34,042 nt of DNA from SVTX01 sp045602385 (GCA_045602385.1 JAZSBL010000036.1:1-34042), one strand, 5' to 3'. Positions 15,869 through 23,945 are shown, numbered from the stretch's first letter. Program-made: numbers and translations. Notes: generated by a model from the sequence alone, not told the origin.

Positions 15869-15897
15869 ATTATATTAAATTTTTCGCTTTTTGTCAA
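15869..15897 (-). promoter_or_regulatory. Sigma-A promoter of the coiled-coil protein gene
   Basis: Perfect TTGACA (15892-15897) and TATAAT (15869-15874) on the - strand with a 17-bp spacer. Confidence 0.9.
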
Positions 15898-15958
15898 GAG
15901 AACTATACATAAATTGCAAAAAAACGGTGACAATAATAAAAAAGGAAGGTGTTTGATC

Positions 15959-16405
15959 ATGAATATGGAAAAGAAAGTGTACAAGAAGTACGCCGACGCG
16001 CATGCTCCATCCTCACCGATACTGAAAAACTGCATGTGGGCCTTTTGCGTCGGGGGATCGATATGCGCCATAGGGCAGGGGCTTGTGCTTCTTTACGGAG
16101 AGGTGCTTGGATTATCCCGAAAGGATGCCGGCACGCTTTGCTCGGTCACGCTTGTTTTTTGCGCGGCTCTGCTGAGCGGTCTTGGGCTTTTTGAGAAGAT
16201 CGCAAAGCGCGCGGGCGGCGGTACGCTTGTTCCGATAACCGGGTTTGCAAATGCCGTTGTGTCGCCCGCGATAGATTCCAAGGCGGAGGGCTTTATTCTC
16301 GGTGTCGGAGCGAAGATATTTACTGTGGCGGGGCCTGTTTTGCTTTACGGTACTCTTGCGGGAGCCGTTTGGGGAGTGATCTATTGGATTACCGGATTGT
16401 TTTAG
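15959..16405 (+). CDS. spoVAC: Stage V sporulation protein AC
   Basis: A 148-residue membrane protein that matches B. subtilis SpoVAC along its length: an N-terminal tail ending in SSPILKNCMWAFCVGG, ICAIGQGL, a GLG turn, then VPITGFANAVVSPAIDSKAEG and a C-terminal hydrophobic hairpin. SpoVAC forms a mechanosensitive channel in the spore inner membrane used for Ca-dipicolinate uptake during sporulation and release in germination. The ATG is fixed by AAGGAAGG upstream. The usual partners spoVAD and spoVAE do not follow; a terminator comes directly after. No vegetative promoter is seen, and a forespore (sigma-G) promoter is expected from the family but not clearly visible. Confidence 0.92.
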   Translation: MNMEKKVYKKYADAHAPSSPILKNCMWAFCVGGSICAIGQGLVLLYGEVLGLSRKDAGTLCSVTLVFCAALLSGLGLFEKIAKRAGGGTLVPITGFANAVVSPAIDSKAEGFILGVGAKIFTVAGPVLLYGTLAGAVWGVIYWITGLF

Positions 16406-16410
16406 ATAAA

Positions 16411-16465
16411 AAAAAGACTCGGCAGATGAACTAAACGGGGTTCACTTCAAGAGCCGAGTCTTTTT
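16411..16465. terminator. Bidirectional terminator between spoVAC and the deacetylase gene
   Basis: A 13-bp outer stem, AAAAAGACTCGGC with its complement (16411-16423 with 16453-16465), with an inner TGAAC/GTTCA stem. A-runs and T-runs at the ends serve both converging genes. Confidence 0.85.
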
Positions 16466-16468
16466 AGT

Positions 16469-17182
16469 TTATTCTCCAAGGAATACTTCCTTGTTTGTGC
16501 CGTAGAAAATGTCTTCCTTGCCCGAAATGAGCTTGAAGAATTCTTCGAGTCTTGGCCAGAAGTCCTCGCGGAAATCAAGGTCGTAGGAGTGTCCCCAAAC
16601 GTAGAAGATCTGGGGCTTATCAGGTGTGAGCGATATGAATTTCTCGCCAAGCTCCATGATCCTGTTGCCCTGGAAGATGCTGTTGACGTTGGGGTTGAGC
16701 TGGAGAAGGTCCTCCTGCACGTCAAAGCTGTCAACGCTCTTTATTGTGCGGGCGTACTTGATGCCTGTATGCTCACGAATGAGTTGTCTTACACGCTCGT
16801 CGTTGTTGACGCCACCGCCGGGATATGCCATGCCGACTACCTCGTAGCCGACAAGCTCGGAGAGCCTGAGTCTGTCATCTTCGACCTGCTTTATAACGTC
16901 CTCGTCGCTTTCAATCTTTGGAAGGCTGGGGTGGGTAAGGGTATGAGCCGCTACCTCATGGCCCTGATATATCGACTTGACGTCGTTCGGGTGCACCTTA
17001 TAGTGCGACGCGCGCGTGCCGTTCAAATAGATAGAGCCGGGTCTGCCGAGAAGTCCGGAATTTATATTGAAGGTGGATTTGAGACCGTACTTATTGATGA
17101 GATTGATAAATCTGATATCCTGTGTTATGCCGTCGTCAAAGCTTAATGTAAAGGCTTTAAGTTTTGTTTCTGTCCACTTCAT
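16469..17182 (-). CDS. Polysaccharide deacetylase (NodB-homology) family protein
   Basis: A 237-residue protein made up almost entirely of a NodB-type domain. Motifs are TLSFDDG (catalytic base and metal Asp), HTLTHPSL (the His-x3-His metal pair), and AYPGG, with a late WGHSYDL in place of the usual LH motif. These enzymes remove acetyl or other groups from carbohydrates with a divalent metal. There is no signal peptide, so unlike peptidoglycan deacetylases it probably acts in the cytoplasm on a small or nucleotide-linked sugar (inference). AGGAG precedes the ATG and it has its own strong promoter. Confidence 0.88.
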   Translation of the reverse strand: MKWTETKLKAFTLSFDDGITQDIRFINLINKYGLKSTFNINSGLLGRPGSIYLNGTRASHYKVHPNDVKSIYQGHEVAAHTLTHPSLPKIESDEDVIKQVEDDRLRLSELVGYEVVGMAYPGGGVNNDERVRQLIREHTGIKYARTIKSVDSFDVQEDLLQLNPNVNSIFQGNRIMELGEKFISLTPDKPQIFYVWGHSYDLDFREDFWPRLEEFFKLISGKEDIFYGTNKEVFLGE

Positions 17183-17215
17183 TTTGGTTTCTCCTTATGG
17201 TTATTTGTTGCTTTG

Positions 17216-17244
17216 ATTATATACCTTATTTCCTTAAAAGTCAA
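17216..17244 (-). promoter_or_regulatory. Sigma-A promoter of the deacetylase gene
   Basis: TTGACT (17239-17244), 17 bp and TATAAT (17216-17221) on the - strand. Confidence 0.88.
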
Positions 17245-17259
17245 GGGGAAGAAACAAAA

Positions 17260-17766
17260 TTAATTTATCAAGCTCCGCGCGGCGCGGACCGCTTGAGCGG
17301 GATCCTTGGATATGATGAGCATTACGTAATTATCTATAACCGTTACGGTGGCGGTGGAGAGTATTGCGGAGTACTCCGCGCTTGTCTTTGCGCTTTTGAT
17401 AAGATCAAGCCTACGACAGAGCAGTCGCGCGGTATCTGAAGCGGTGTCGGGGGTGTCGCAGCGGAATACCGCAAGCTCGCATGGGTGGTCAGAGGTTGGC
17501 AAAAAAAGCGCAAGATCAAGCCAGCCTTGGCGCATAGGCGGTACTGATCCGTTACCGAAAAGCGAGTTAATGACACGCTCCTCAATATATTCTTCGTTAC
17601 CCTCGGAGGCGCGGAGATCGTATATTTTACCCGCGGGAATATCGATCTCAGCCTCGATCATGGCAGAAAGTATATCTCGACAAGCGGGATCCTCGCGCTT
17701 TGCGCAGCAGGTAAGCGCGGCAACAAAAAAAATAATACACAGAAATGATACAAGGGCTTTCTTCAT
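17260..17766 (-). CDS. Small exported DUF4358-like protein
   Basis: A 168-residue protein. The ATG at 17766 is chosen because AGAGGTGAG lies just before it; a GTG three codons upstream overlaps that site. Residues 2-20 are a lysine-started hydrophobic signal sequence ending in ALTCC, which may be a lipobox but is not a textbook one. The rest is a single small domain with the look of DUF4358 proteins common in Clostridia (a late RLDLIKSAKTSAEYS stretch and a final strand IDNYVMLIISKDP). The function of that family is unknown. It is the last gene before the deacetylase promoter, and the hairpin at 17820 separates it from rlmH. Confidence 0.6.
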   Translation of the reverse strand: MKKALVSFLCIIFFVAALTCCAKREDPACRDILSAMIEAEIDIPAGKIYDLRASEGNEEYIEERVINSLFGNGSVPPMRQGWLDLALFLPTSDHPCELAVFRCDTPDTASDTARLLCRRLDLIKSAKTSAEYSAILSTATVTVIDNYVMLIISKDPAQAVRAARSLIN

Positions 17767-17819
17767 ATTGCTCACCTCTTTTCTTTATATAAGAATATGA
17801 TGAGGGAATAAAAATAAGA

Positions 17820-17841
17820 ACTGCCCCGCAATCGGGGCAGT
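17820..17841 (-). terminator. Terminator of the galK-walJ-rlmH operon
   Basis: A perfect 9-bp GC-rich stem (17820-17828 with 17833-17841), a 4-nt loop and a T-rich tract following on the - strand. It lies just after the rlmH stop. Confidence 0.9.
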
Positions 17842-17849
17842 CGGAGGAA

Positions 17850-18329
17850 TTATTTGTGATATTTCGTTCCTTTTATAATGTTCAGGCATCTGTAAATGAC
17901 CTCGAGCAATACTACGCGCATAAGCTGGTGTGGGAAGGTCAGCTTTGAGACGGACAGCCTCAGGTCGGCCTTTGCCTTTACGCTATCCGCAAGTCCGTGC
18001 GATGAGCCAATAACAAAACAAATCTCGTTTGCGCCCGAGAAGGCGACATCTATCTTGCTCGCAAGCTCCTCGGAGGAAAACTGCTTGCCTTCAACGCACA
18101 TCGCGACCTTGAAGGCGCGTTCGGGCATGGCGGCAAGTATCTGCTTTGCTTCCTCGTCAAGAGCGCGGCGTATATCGCCCTCGCTTGGGTCTTGTGGGAG
18201 CTTTGCCTCTTTTATATTGACCGACTCTACACGGCAAAAGCCTGAAATTCGCTTTTCATATTCGGCAACAGAGTCGGAAAGGTATTTTTCCTTTAGAGTG
18301 CCTACGGTAATAATCCTGATCGTTGCCAT
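17850..18329 (-). CDS. rlmH: 23S rRNA (pseudouridine1915-N3)-methyltransferase RlmH
   Basis: A 159-residue SPOUT methyltransferase, exactly the family's usual length. It shows the N-terminal ITVGTLKEKYL, the SAM-binding knot FVIGSSHGL, and the C-terminal block LTFPHQLMRVVLLEVIYRCLNIIKGTKYHK-type ending. It methylates pseudouridine 1915 in helix 69 of 23S rRNA on assembled 70S ribosomes. The start at 18329 is chosen because a strong AGGAGGGG precedes it, and it makes a TAATG overlap with the walJ stop, so the two are translationally coupled. walJ close to rlmH is also seen in Bacillus (yycJ and yydA), which supports both calls. Confidence 0.95.
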   Translation of the reverse strand: MATIRIITVGTLKEKYLSDSVAEYEKRISGFCRVESVNIKEAKLPQDPSEGDIRRALDEEAKQILAAMPERAFKVAMCVEGKQFSSEELASKIDVAFSGANEICFVIGSSHGLADSVKAKADLRLSVSKLTFPHQLMRVVLLEVIYRCLNIIKGTKYHK

Positions 18330-19129
18330 TACTCGTCCCCTCCTATAAGCCATACCGGCCTGTTTTGCTCCGCAACCTTAATTGTGACTCTGCTATCGGC
18401 AACGGCGGAGAAGGTCTCGCTATATGCGATCTCCGGGAGGTTATTTTCCTCACTAAGGTGGGCAAGCATTACGTATCTTGTGCCCGATTCGCAAAGCTCG
18501 GCGATAAACGCCGCGGCATCCTTATTTGAAAGGTGACCGTGCGAGGAGCCGATCCTATCCTTAAGCTCAGGGGGATAGGGGCCGTTCATAAGCATCTCAA
18601 TATCGTGATTTGATTCCATTACCACCGCGAAGCAACCGGGCAGCATTTTTTTCATTTCATTTGTAACAATGCCCGTATCGGTTACGTAGCCTATTGAATA
18701 TTGTTCTCCGTTCTCCTTAAAGTCAAATCGATATCCAACGGATGCGCGGCTATCGTGCGAGGTGCGGACGGAGGATACCTTAAGGCCCTTTATTTTAACG
18801 CAAAACGGTTCTCTCATCTGAAGCATGAGATTGCCGCAAAGCTTCTCGTCCTTCAGTCCGTAAAAGACCTCCGCGGATGAGAGCAGGATGTATATAGGTA
18901 TATTATGCTTGTGTGACAGAGTCTGCAGCGCCAATATATGGTCGCGGTGCTCGTGCGTTATGAATATTGCATCTATCGTGTCAATATCTACGTTTATATC
19001 CTTTAAAGCAGAGCAGAGCGCTTTCGCGCTCTTGCCTGCATCAATGAGTATGCTTGCGCCGCCGGCACTGATATACGTGGAGTTTCCCTTGGAACCGGAG
19101 TACAGGCAGCATATTTTTACGTTTGGCAT
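18329..19129 (-). CDS. walJ: WalJ/YycJ-type metallo-beta-lactamase-fold hydrolase
   Basis: A 266-residue metallo-beta-lactamase-fold protein with the YycJ N-terminus (CCLYSGSKGNSTYI), the metal motif ITHEHRDH, a later GYVTDTG, and ESNHD. Relatives are cytoplasmic nucleases; WalJ has been proposed to have 5'-to-3' exonuclease activity and to matter for cell-wall/DNA-repair homeostasis in the walRK cluster. No walRK genes are in view. AAAGGTG precedes the ATG. It is the third gene of a packed operon, 13 bp after a small membrane protein gene and overlapping rlmH by one base. Confidence 0.9.
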   Translation of the reverse strand: MPNVKICCLYSGSKGNSTYISAGGASILIDAGKSAKALCSALKDINVDIDTIDAIFITHEHRDHILALQTLSHKHNIPIYILLSSAEVFYGLKDEKLCGNLMLQMREPFCVKIKGLKVSSVRTSHDSRASVGYRFDFKENGEQYSIGYVTDTGIVTNEMKKMLPGCFAVVMESNHDIEMLMNGPYPPELKDRIGSSHGHLSNKDAAAFIAELCESGTRYVMLAHLSEENNLPEIAYSETFSAVADSRVTIKVAEQNRPVWLIGGDE

Positions 19130-19142
19130 ATTTCACCTTTGA

Positions 19143-19571
19143 TTATTTAAAATTGAAAAGATTTTGGACCAGCGGCCAGGTGAAAAGATAGATCGCATCA
19201 AGCGCTATCGGGATCATGATCGGAATTATGACCGACAGCATCCAGCGAGAGGATATATATCTCTTTTCTGCGGCTTCGACAAATTCGGTTTTCTTTGCTT
19301 CATCCCATGAGTCGGGGAGCATTTCTTTTGTTATATTCCTCTGCCCGAAACCGCGGTTGTACATAATATACGCTATTGTAAATCCCGCAAACGAAAGCCA
19401 ATATCCTCCTGTTACGATAAAGGAGAGAATAGGTTGCCCAAGTCCCATGGTTCCAAAGTATATAACGGTGAGTATCACGGTATTAAGCAGGAGTATCGCC
19501 GTGCGCTTCAGCGTGTCGCGTGAGATCTCTCTTGGCTGCCTTTTTTCTGTGTTCTTATCGCGCTTGCTCAT
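19143..19571 (-). CDS. Three-TM membrane protein of unknown function
   Basis: A 142-residue protein. The ATG at 19571 overlaps the galK stop as TAATG and has AAGGG upstream, so it is coupled to galK. It has a charged N-terminus of about 20 residues, then hydrophobic segments at about 22-40, 46-69 and 112-133, with a polar loop (residues 72-108) rich in Lys/Glu between the second and third. I do not recognise the family. Its place in a galK-walJ-rlmH operon gives no clear hint of a job. Confidence 0.75.
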   Translation of the reverse strand: MSKRDKNTEKRQPREISRDTLKRTAILLLNTVILTVIYFGTMGLGQPILSFIVTGGYWLSFAGFTIAYIMYNRGFGQRNITKEMLPDSWDEAKKTEFVEAAEKRYISSRWMLSVIIPIMIPIALDAIYLFTWPLVQNLFNFK

Positions 19572-20854
19572 TAAAATACCCTTGCGGCGCCTACGGGGCG
19601 GACATTGAGAACCATGCATGCGCCCTCACCGAAGGCTGCGTCCATAGTAGCCTTGAACTCTGCAACATCCTTGGTCGGGACGAATGCCTGTATAGTACCT
19701 GCGAAGCCTCCGCCGTGAACACGCCAAGCGGCGCGCTTGCCTGCGAGAAGTTTCTCCGCCAAGCACAAGGCAAGGGAAAGACCCTGCTCGGTGACGTTCT
19801 TTGTGGTGTATACGTTCTGGAGGTAGCAGAAGGATGAGCGTCCCGAAGCCTTGACGTTTTCAAAGAATGCATCAAGATCTCCCGAAAGGAGCGCCTTTTT
19901 CTGCCTGTCAACTCTCTTGTTCTCGTTGTAGAAGTGGAGCGCGCGCATTATCGCTCTGTCTCCGAGTTTCTCGCGGAGAGCGGGAATGGCCGCTATCACA
20001 TCTGCCTCGTCGACCTCTCTTAGAACGCTCTTGTCAAAGTGCGCGGCAACCGCCTTCATCTCGGCGGGAACAGAAGCGTAGTCGTCAGTAAGGTCGGCGT
20101 GGTTTCCGCCTGTGCTGACGATACAGAGGTTGTAGCCTGCGCCAGTGAAGTCGAAATCAATGGGGGTGATAATCGGATCCTTTGTGTCCTTGAAGTCGAT
20201 AGCAACAGCTCCGCCGTAGGCGCAAGCGACCTGGTCCATAAGTCCGCAGGGCTTGCCGAAGAAAACGTTTTCGGAATACTGAGCTATCTTGGAGATCTCA
20301 ACGTTATCTACGCCACCGTCATTGTAAAGGTGGCTTTCTATCGTACCGATCATGTCTTCAAATGCGGCAGAGGAGGAAAGTCCGGAGCCCTTGAGAACGC
20401 TTGAGGTTGTATAGGCAACGAAGCCGCCGATCTTGTGGCCGTTCTTTTTAAATCCGTCGCACATGCCCGCGATTATCGATTCGGACGTTCCAAACTTGGA
20501 TTCTATGGGTGCTGTATATGTATTGAGGTCAACTACGTCCTCGGGGAAGCCCTCACTCTTTACTCTGGCGATACCGTCGGAGGTGGCGGAGGCTACGGCT
20601 ATAATATCAAGACTGATGGATGCAGCGATAACACAGCCGCGGTTGTGGTCGGTATGGTTTCCCGACAGCTCGCTTCTGCCTGCGACGGTAAAGATGCTTA
20701 TCTCGCGCTCCTCACCGTAAAGGGAAGTGAATTCGTTTATTGCTTTTACGTATCGCTCGCGGGATGATGCGACCTTTTCCTTTCCGTAAAGGAGTGTCAG
20801 CTTTTCGTCAAGAGCGCCGTTTCGGATCTCATTTATAAGTTGGACCGATCTCAT
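19571..20854 (-). CDS. galK: Galactokinase
   Basis: A 427-residue GHMP kinase with the galactokinase signature GRSELSGNHTDHNRG, the ATP-binding loop VLKGSGLSSSAAFE, CGLMDQVACAYGG, and a C-terminal GGGFAGTIQAF. It phosphorylates galactose at C1 with ATP, the first step of the Leloir pathway. Two ATGs six bases apart compete; the second (20854) is better spaced from GAAAGGA. The protein is a little longer than the E. coli enzyme, with an N-terminal extension of about 45 residues that is usual in this clostridial branch. No galT or galE follows; the other genes of the operon are unrelated to sugar use. Confidence 0.93.
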   Translation of the reverse strand: MRSVQLINEIRNGALDEKLTLLYGKEKVASSRERYVKAINEFTSLYGEEREISIFTVAGRSELSGNHTDHNRGCVIAASISLDIIAVASATSDGIARVKSEGFPEDVVDLNTYTAPIESKFGTSESIIAGMCDGFKKNGHKIGGFVAYTTSSVLKGSGLSSSAAFEDMIGTIESHLYNDGGVDNVEISKIAQYSENVFFGKPCGLMDQVACAYGGAVAIDFKDTKDPIITPIDFDFTGAGYNLCIVSTGGNHADLTDDYASVPAEMKAVAAHFDKSVLREVDEADVIAAIPALREKLGDRAIMRALHFYNENKRVDRQKKALLSGDLDAFFENVKASGRSSFCYLQNVYTTKNVTEQGLSLALCLAEKLLAGKRAAWRVHGGGFAGTIQAFVPTKDVAEFKATMDAAFGEGACMVLNVRPVGAARVF

Positions 20855-20891
20855 AATCATATTTCCTTTCGGTAAAAATACTTCACCTATA

Positions 20892-20920
20892 AATATAACA
20901 TATCTTTATCAATTTATCAA
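20892..20920 (-). promoter_or_regulatory. Sigma-A promoter of the galK operon
   Basis: TTGATA (20915-20920), 17 bp and TATATT (20892-20897) on the - strand, each one base from consensus. Confidence 0.7.
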
Positions 20921-20940
20921 GGGCTTTTGGAAAATAAAAT

Positions 20941-20960
20941 CGGGCCGCGTGCGCGACCCG
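20941..20960 (-). terminator. Terminator of the AbrB-like gene
   Basis: An eight-pair GC-rich stem with one mismatch and a 4-nt loop, followed on the - strand by ATTTTATTTT. It lies 8 bp past the stop codon. Confidence 0.75.
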
Positions 20961-20967
20961 AAAAATA

Positions 20968-21213
20968 TCAGAACGTTTCCTTTATCTTCTTAAGGCAAGC
21001 CTCGCAAACTCTTTTGCCGTTAAAGAAAACGACGTTGTCTGCATTGTTGCAGAAGATGCAGGAGGGCTGGTACTTTTGAAGAATTATTTTGTTTTCGTCT
21101 GTAAATATCTCAAGAGAATCCTTTTCATTGATATCCATGGTCTGACGAATGCTGATGGGAAGTACGATTCTTCCAAGCTCGTCTACTTTTCTAACAACTC
21201 CGGTCGATTTCAT
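20968..21213 (-). CDS. AbrB/SpoVT-type transition regulator with a four-Cys tail
   Basis: An 81-residue protein. Residues 1-48 are the swapped-hairpin AbrB DNA-binding domain (STGVVRKVDELGRIVLPISI), the same opening as AbrB, Abh and SpoVT. Residues 52-73 add two CxxC pairs (Cys52/55 and Cys70/73), which look like a small zinc ribbon in place of the usual C-terminal multimerisation domain. AbrB proteins are global repressors of post-exponential genes in Bacillus. AGGAG precedes the ATG and a strong promoter drives it, divergent from a small membrane-protein gene. Similar short AbrB-ribbon proteins exist in Clostridia, but their targets are not known to me. Confidence 0.85.
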   Translation of the reverse strand: MKSTGVVRKVDELGRIVLPISIRQTMDINEKDSLEIFTDENKIILQKYQPSCIFCNNADNVVFFNGKRVCEACLKKIKETF

Positions 21214-21266
21214 AAATATTCTCCTTTTACTTTAATTATTCGCTTAAATTCGGCTTTTATGTATGT

Positions 21267-21295
21267 ATTTTAGCATAGAATTTTGGCAAAGTCAA
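21267..21295 (-). promoter_or_regulatory. Sigma-A promoter of the AbrB-like gene
   Basis: TTGACT (21290-21295), 17 bp and TAAAAT (21267-21272) on the - strand. Confidence 0.82.
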
Positions 21296-21320
21296 CACAA
21301 AAATGGAAATTAATGTATTG

Positions 21321-21349
21321 TTTACAAATAAAAGGTCATTTGTTATTAT
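21321..21349 (+). promoter_or_regulatory. Sigma-A promoter of the small membrane-protein gene
   Basis: TTTACA (21321-21326), 17 bp and TATTAT (21344-21349). It leaves a leader of about 120 nt before the gene at 21476. The -35 boxes of this and the divergent AbrB promoter are 25 bp apart, so one regulator could act on both. Confidence 0.6.
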
Positions 21350-21475
21350 ATTGAGTAGAATTTTGTCGAGGGCTGTCGGGCGGAAAATACGGGGATACAT
21401 ATTCAATTGAAAAAAGCGGAATACAGCTTTGCGGTTATGGCAAAAATTGAATAAAAATCATTTTGGGGGATTATC

Positions 21476-21745
21476 ATGCTCAAGGGTGCGCAAAAGAGAA
21501 TGGTTGTGGTGAAAACTCAGGACAGCAGGATATTTGAGGAGGCGTATTTCGTTATACGTCCCGGCACGTCGGCGTCGGGAGAGGATATGGTAGGCGAGGC
21601 GAACAAAATAATCGAGTCCTGCTGTGAAAAAAGGCGCGAGCGCGCAAAGAGGAGCCGTCTTTCTGCCGTTTTCCCGCTATTGTTGTTTATAGGCGGCGCA
21701 TTGCTTGGCAGCGGAATAACTCTTCTGGCGGCTATCCTTGCCTGA
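21476..21745 (+). CDS. Small single-pass membrane protein of unknown function
   Basis: An 89-residue protein with GGGGGA in front of the ATG. Residues 1-50 are soluble, with a beta-like opening (KRMVVVKTQDSRIFEEAYFVIRP); a basic patch (KRRERAKRSR) follows and then one hydrophobic segment to the end, about 65-88, rich in Gly and Ala. The basic patch before the helix suggests the N-terminal part faces the cytoplasm (positive-inside rule). I do not recognise the family. It sits between the AbrB-like regulator and RNase J, each with its own promoter. Confidence 0.75.
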   Translation: MLKGAQKRMVVVKTQDSRIFEEAYFVIRPGTSASGEDMVGEANKIIESCCEKRRERAKRSRLSAVFPLLLFIGGALLGSGITLLAAILA

Positions 21746-21795
21746 TCCCGTCCGATGCTGTCGCGCTCTGTCATAAGCGCGGGGAAGGTTGCCTA

Positions 21796-21824
21796 TTGAC
21801 AAAACGGCGCTTTCGGTGTATAAT
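21796..21824 (+). promoter_or_regulatory. Sigma-A promoter of rnjA
   Basis: Perfect TTGACA (21796-21801), 17 bp and TATAAT (21819-21824). The expected transcript has a leader of about 170 nt before the chosen start. Confidence 0.92.
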
Positions 21825-22001
21825 ACACGGTAGTGAATTTTATTGCGGCTTTGCCCGTTACTTAATATATTAAACCGAAGATGAAAAGTGATGCGTCTTG
21901 AGGATATTCTGCGGAACGAAGGCGGAATATGTCAAGGGGCTTTTGCGCGTTGTAAAAAACGCGGGTCATTCTTCGTCGTTCGGTATAAAGAAAGGAAATC
22001 T

Positions 22002-23945
22002 ATGGCAAAAAAAGAATATGCAAAAAAGCCCCAGAGCAAAAGGGCTTTATCGGATGAGTCGGCTGTTCGCACCGAGCCTGTAAAGGCAGAAAAAAAGAAA
22101 TTGCCCGCCATGCAGAAAAAGAACAAGCGCGCGGCGGTGGGAAAGACGGCGGAGGCTAATAATAACACTCAAAAGAGCGTTGCCGAAAAAACAACTCAAG
22201 CTAAAAAGAAGACATCTTCAGGTCGTTCCGTAAGCAATACGAGAAAGACGCTCGGCGGCGAGCTTAAGGTGAGATATGACGAAAACGCCAAGCTTCGTAT
22301 AATCCCCCTCGGTGGACTTAACGAGATCGGAAAGAACATGACCGCCATCGAGTGCGGAGACGATATAATCGTTATTGACTGCGGAATCGCATTCCCCGAC
22401 GAGGACATGCCCGGCGTAGATTTGGTAATTCCAGACGTCACTTATCTTGAGGCTAATGCCGATAAGCTCCGCGGAATAGTTCTGACACACGGACACGAGG
22501 ATCACATAGGCGCGATACCGTACGTGCTTCGCAACATCAATACTCCCATATACGGAACAAGACTGACCGTTGGAATCGTGAGAAATAAGCTAAAGGAATT
22601 TTCGCTTGACTCGGTGGCAAGGCTTATCGAGGTGAAGGCGGGGGACAACATCATGCTTGGCGGTATGACGGTCGAGTTTATTCACGTCAATCACTCAATA
22701 GCGGATGCCTGCGCACTCGCGATAAGAACTCCTCTTGGAACGATAGTTCATTCGGGCGACTTCAAGCTTGATCTGACTCCTATTGACGGAGAGATAATGG
22801 ACGTGACCAGACTGGGTGAGATAGGCAGAGAGGGAGTACTCCTGCTCATGTGTGAGTCTACCAACGCGGAAAGGCCCGGATACACGCCATCCGAGCGAAA
22901 GGTCGGTGCATCGCTTGAATATATCTTTACGACACACAAAAAGCAGAGAATAGTTATAGCGACATTTTCCTCCAATGTTCATCGAGTTCAGCAGATAATC
23001 GATACTGCGGCAAGACATAAGAGAAAGGTTGCGGTAACCGGCCGAAGCATGCTCAATATCGTCAGTGCTGCAACCGAGCTTGGATACATGCACGTGCCGA
23101 AGGGCGTGCTTATCGATATTTCCGAGATAAACAAATACAATCCGGAGCAGATCACCCTCGTTACCACGGGAAGTCAGGGCGAGCCCATGAGCGCGCTTTA
23201 CCGAATGGCATTCGGAGAGCACCGTGACGTAAGGCTTGATATGAACGACGTGGTGGTCATATCCTCAAGCGCGATCCCCGGAAACGAAAAGCTGGTGGGA
23301 AGGATCATCAACGAGCTTTGCAAGATAGGTGTTGAGGTAATACACGACGCGTCTGTCGCCGTACACGTTTCGGGACACGCTTGCCAGGAGGAGATAAAGC
23401 TCCTTATGGCGCTTGTGAAGCCGAAATACTATATGCCCGTGCACGGCGAATACAAGCACATGGCGGCGAACCGCGAGCTTGCATTACAAATGGGCATAAA
23501 ATCGCAAAATATTTTTATTTCCGATATCGGAAACGTGCTTGAAATAGACAAGAGCGGCGCAAAGATAAACGGCACTGTCAACTCCGGCAGGGTGCTTGTC
23601 GACGGATATGGAGTCGGAGACGTTGGAAATATAGTTCTTCGTGACAGACTTCTCCTTTCTCAGGACGGACTTATTGTTATCGTTGCAACCATCAGCAGGG
23701 AGGGCGGATATATTCTCTCAGGTCCCGATATCGTGTCAAGGGGCTTCGTCTACGTGAGAGATTCAGAGGAGCTTATGGAGGAGATGCGACAGATAGCTAC
23801 TTCATCTATAAACGCATGTCTGAACTCCAGAAATCGCTCCGATTGGTATCAGGTAAAGGGAAGAGTAAAGGACGATATCGCAAAGTTTATTATGGCAAAG
23901 ACCAAGAGAAAGCCTATGATAATCCCCATGATCATGAATATCTGA
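22002..23945 (+). CDS. rnjA: Ribonuclease J
   Basis: A 647-residue RNase J. A Lys/Ala-rich, probably disordered extension of about 85 residues precedes the metallo-beta-lactamase domain (RIIPLGGLNEIGKN, metal motif LTHGHEDHIGA, HSGDFKLD), the inserted beta-CASP domain, and VHVSGHA plus PVHGEYKHM. It ends after the core domain. RNase J combines 5'-to-3' exonuclease and endonuclease activity in mRNA decay and rRNA maturation. The start at 22002 has AAAGGAA; the frame continues to 21888 without a ribosome binding site and is treated as leader. The long basic tail is not part of the B. subtilis protein and may bind RNA (inference). Confidence 0.93.
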   Translation: MAKKEYAKKPQSKRALSDESAVRTEPVKAEKKKLPAMQKKNKRAAVGKTAEANNNTQKSVAEKTTQAKKKTSSGRSVSNTRKTLGGELKVRYDENAKLRIIPLGGLNEIGKNMTAIECGDDIIVIDCGIAFPDEDMPGVDLVIPDVTYLEANADKLRGIVLTHGHEDHIGAIPYVLRNINTPIYGTRLTVGIVRNKLKEFSLDSVARLIEVKAGDNIMLGGMTVEFIHVNHSIADACALAIRTPLGTIVHSGDFKLDLTPIDGEIMDVTRLGEIGREGVLLLMCESTNAERPGYTPSERKVGASLEYIFTTHKKQRIVIATFSSNVHRVQQIIDTAARHKRKVAVTGRSMLNIVSAATELGYMHVPKGVLIDISEINKYNPEQITLVTTGSQGEPMSALYRMAFGEHRDVRLDMNDVVVISSSAIPGNEKLVGRIINELCKIGVEVIHDASVAVHVSGHACQEEIKLLMALVKPKYYMPVHGEYKHMAANRELALQMGIKSQNIFISDIGNVLEIDKSGAKINGTVNSGRVLVDGYGVGDVGNIVLRDRLLLSQDGLIVIVATISREGGYILSGPDIVSRGFVYVRDSEELMEEMRQIATSSINACLNSRNRSDWYQVKGRVKDDIAKFIMAKTKRKPMIIPMIMNI

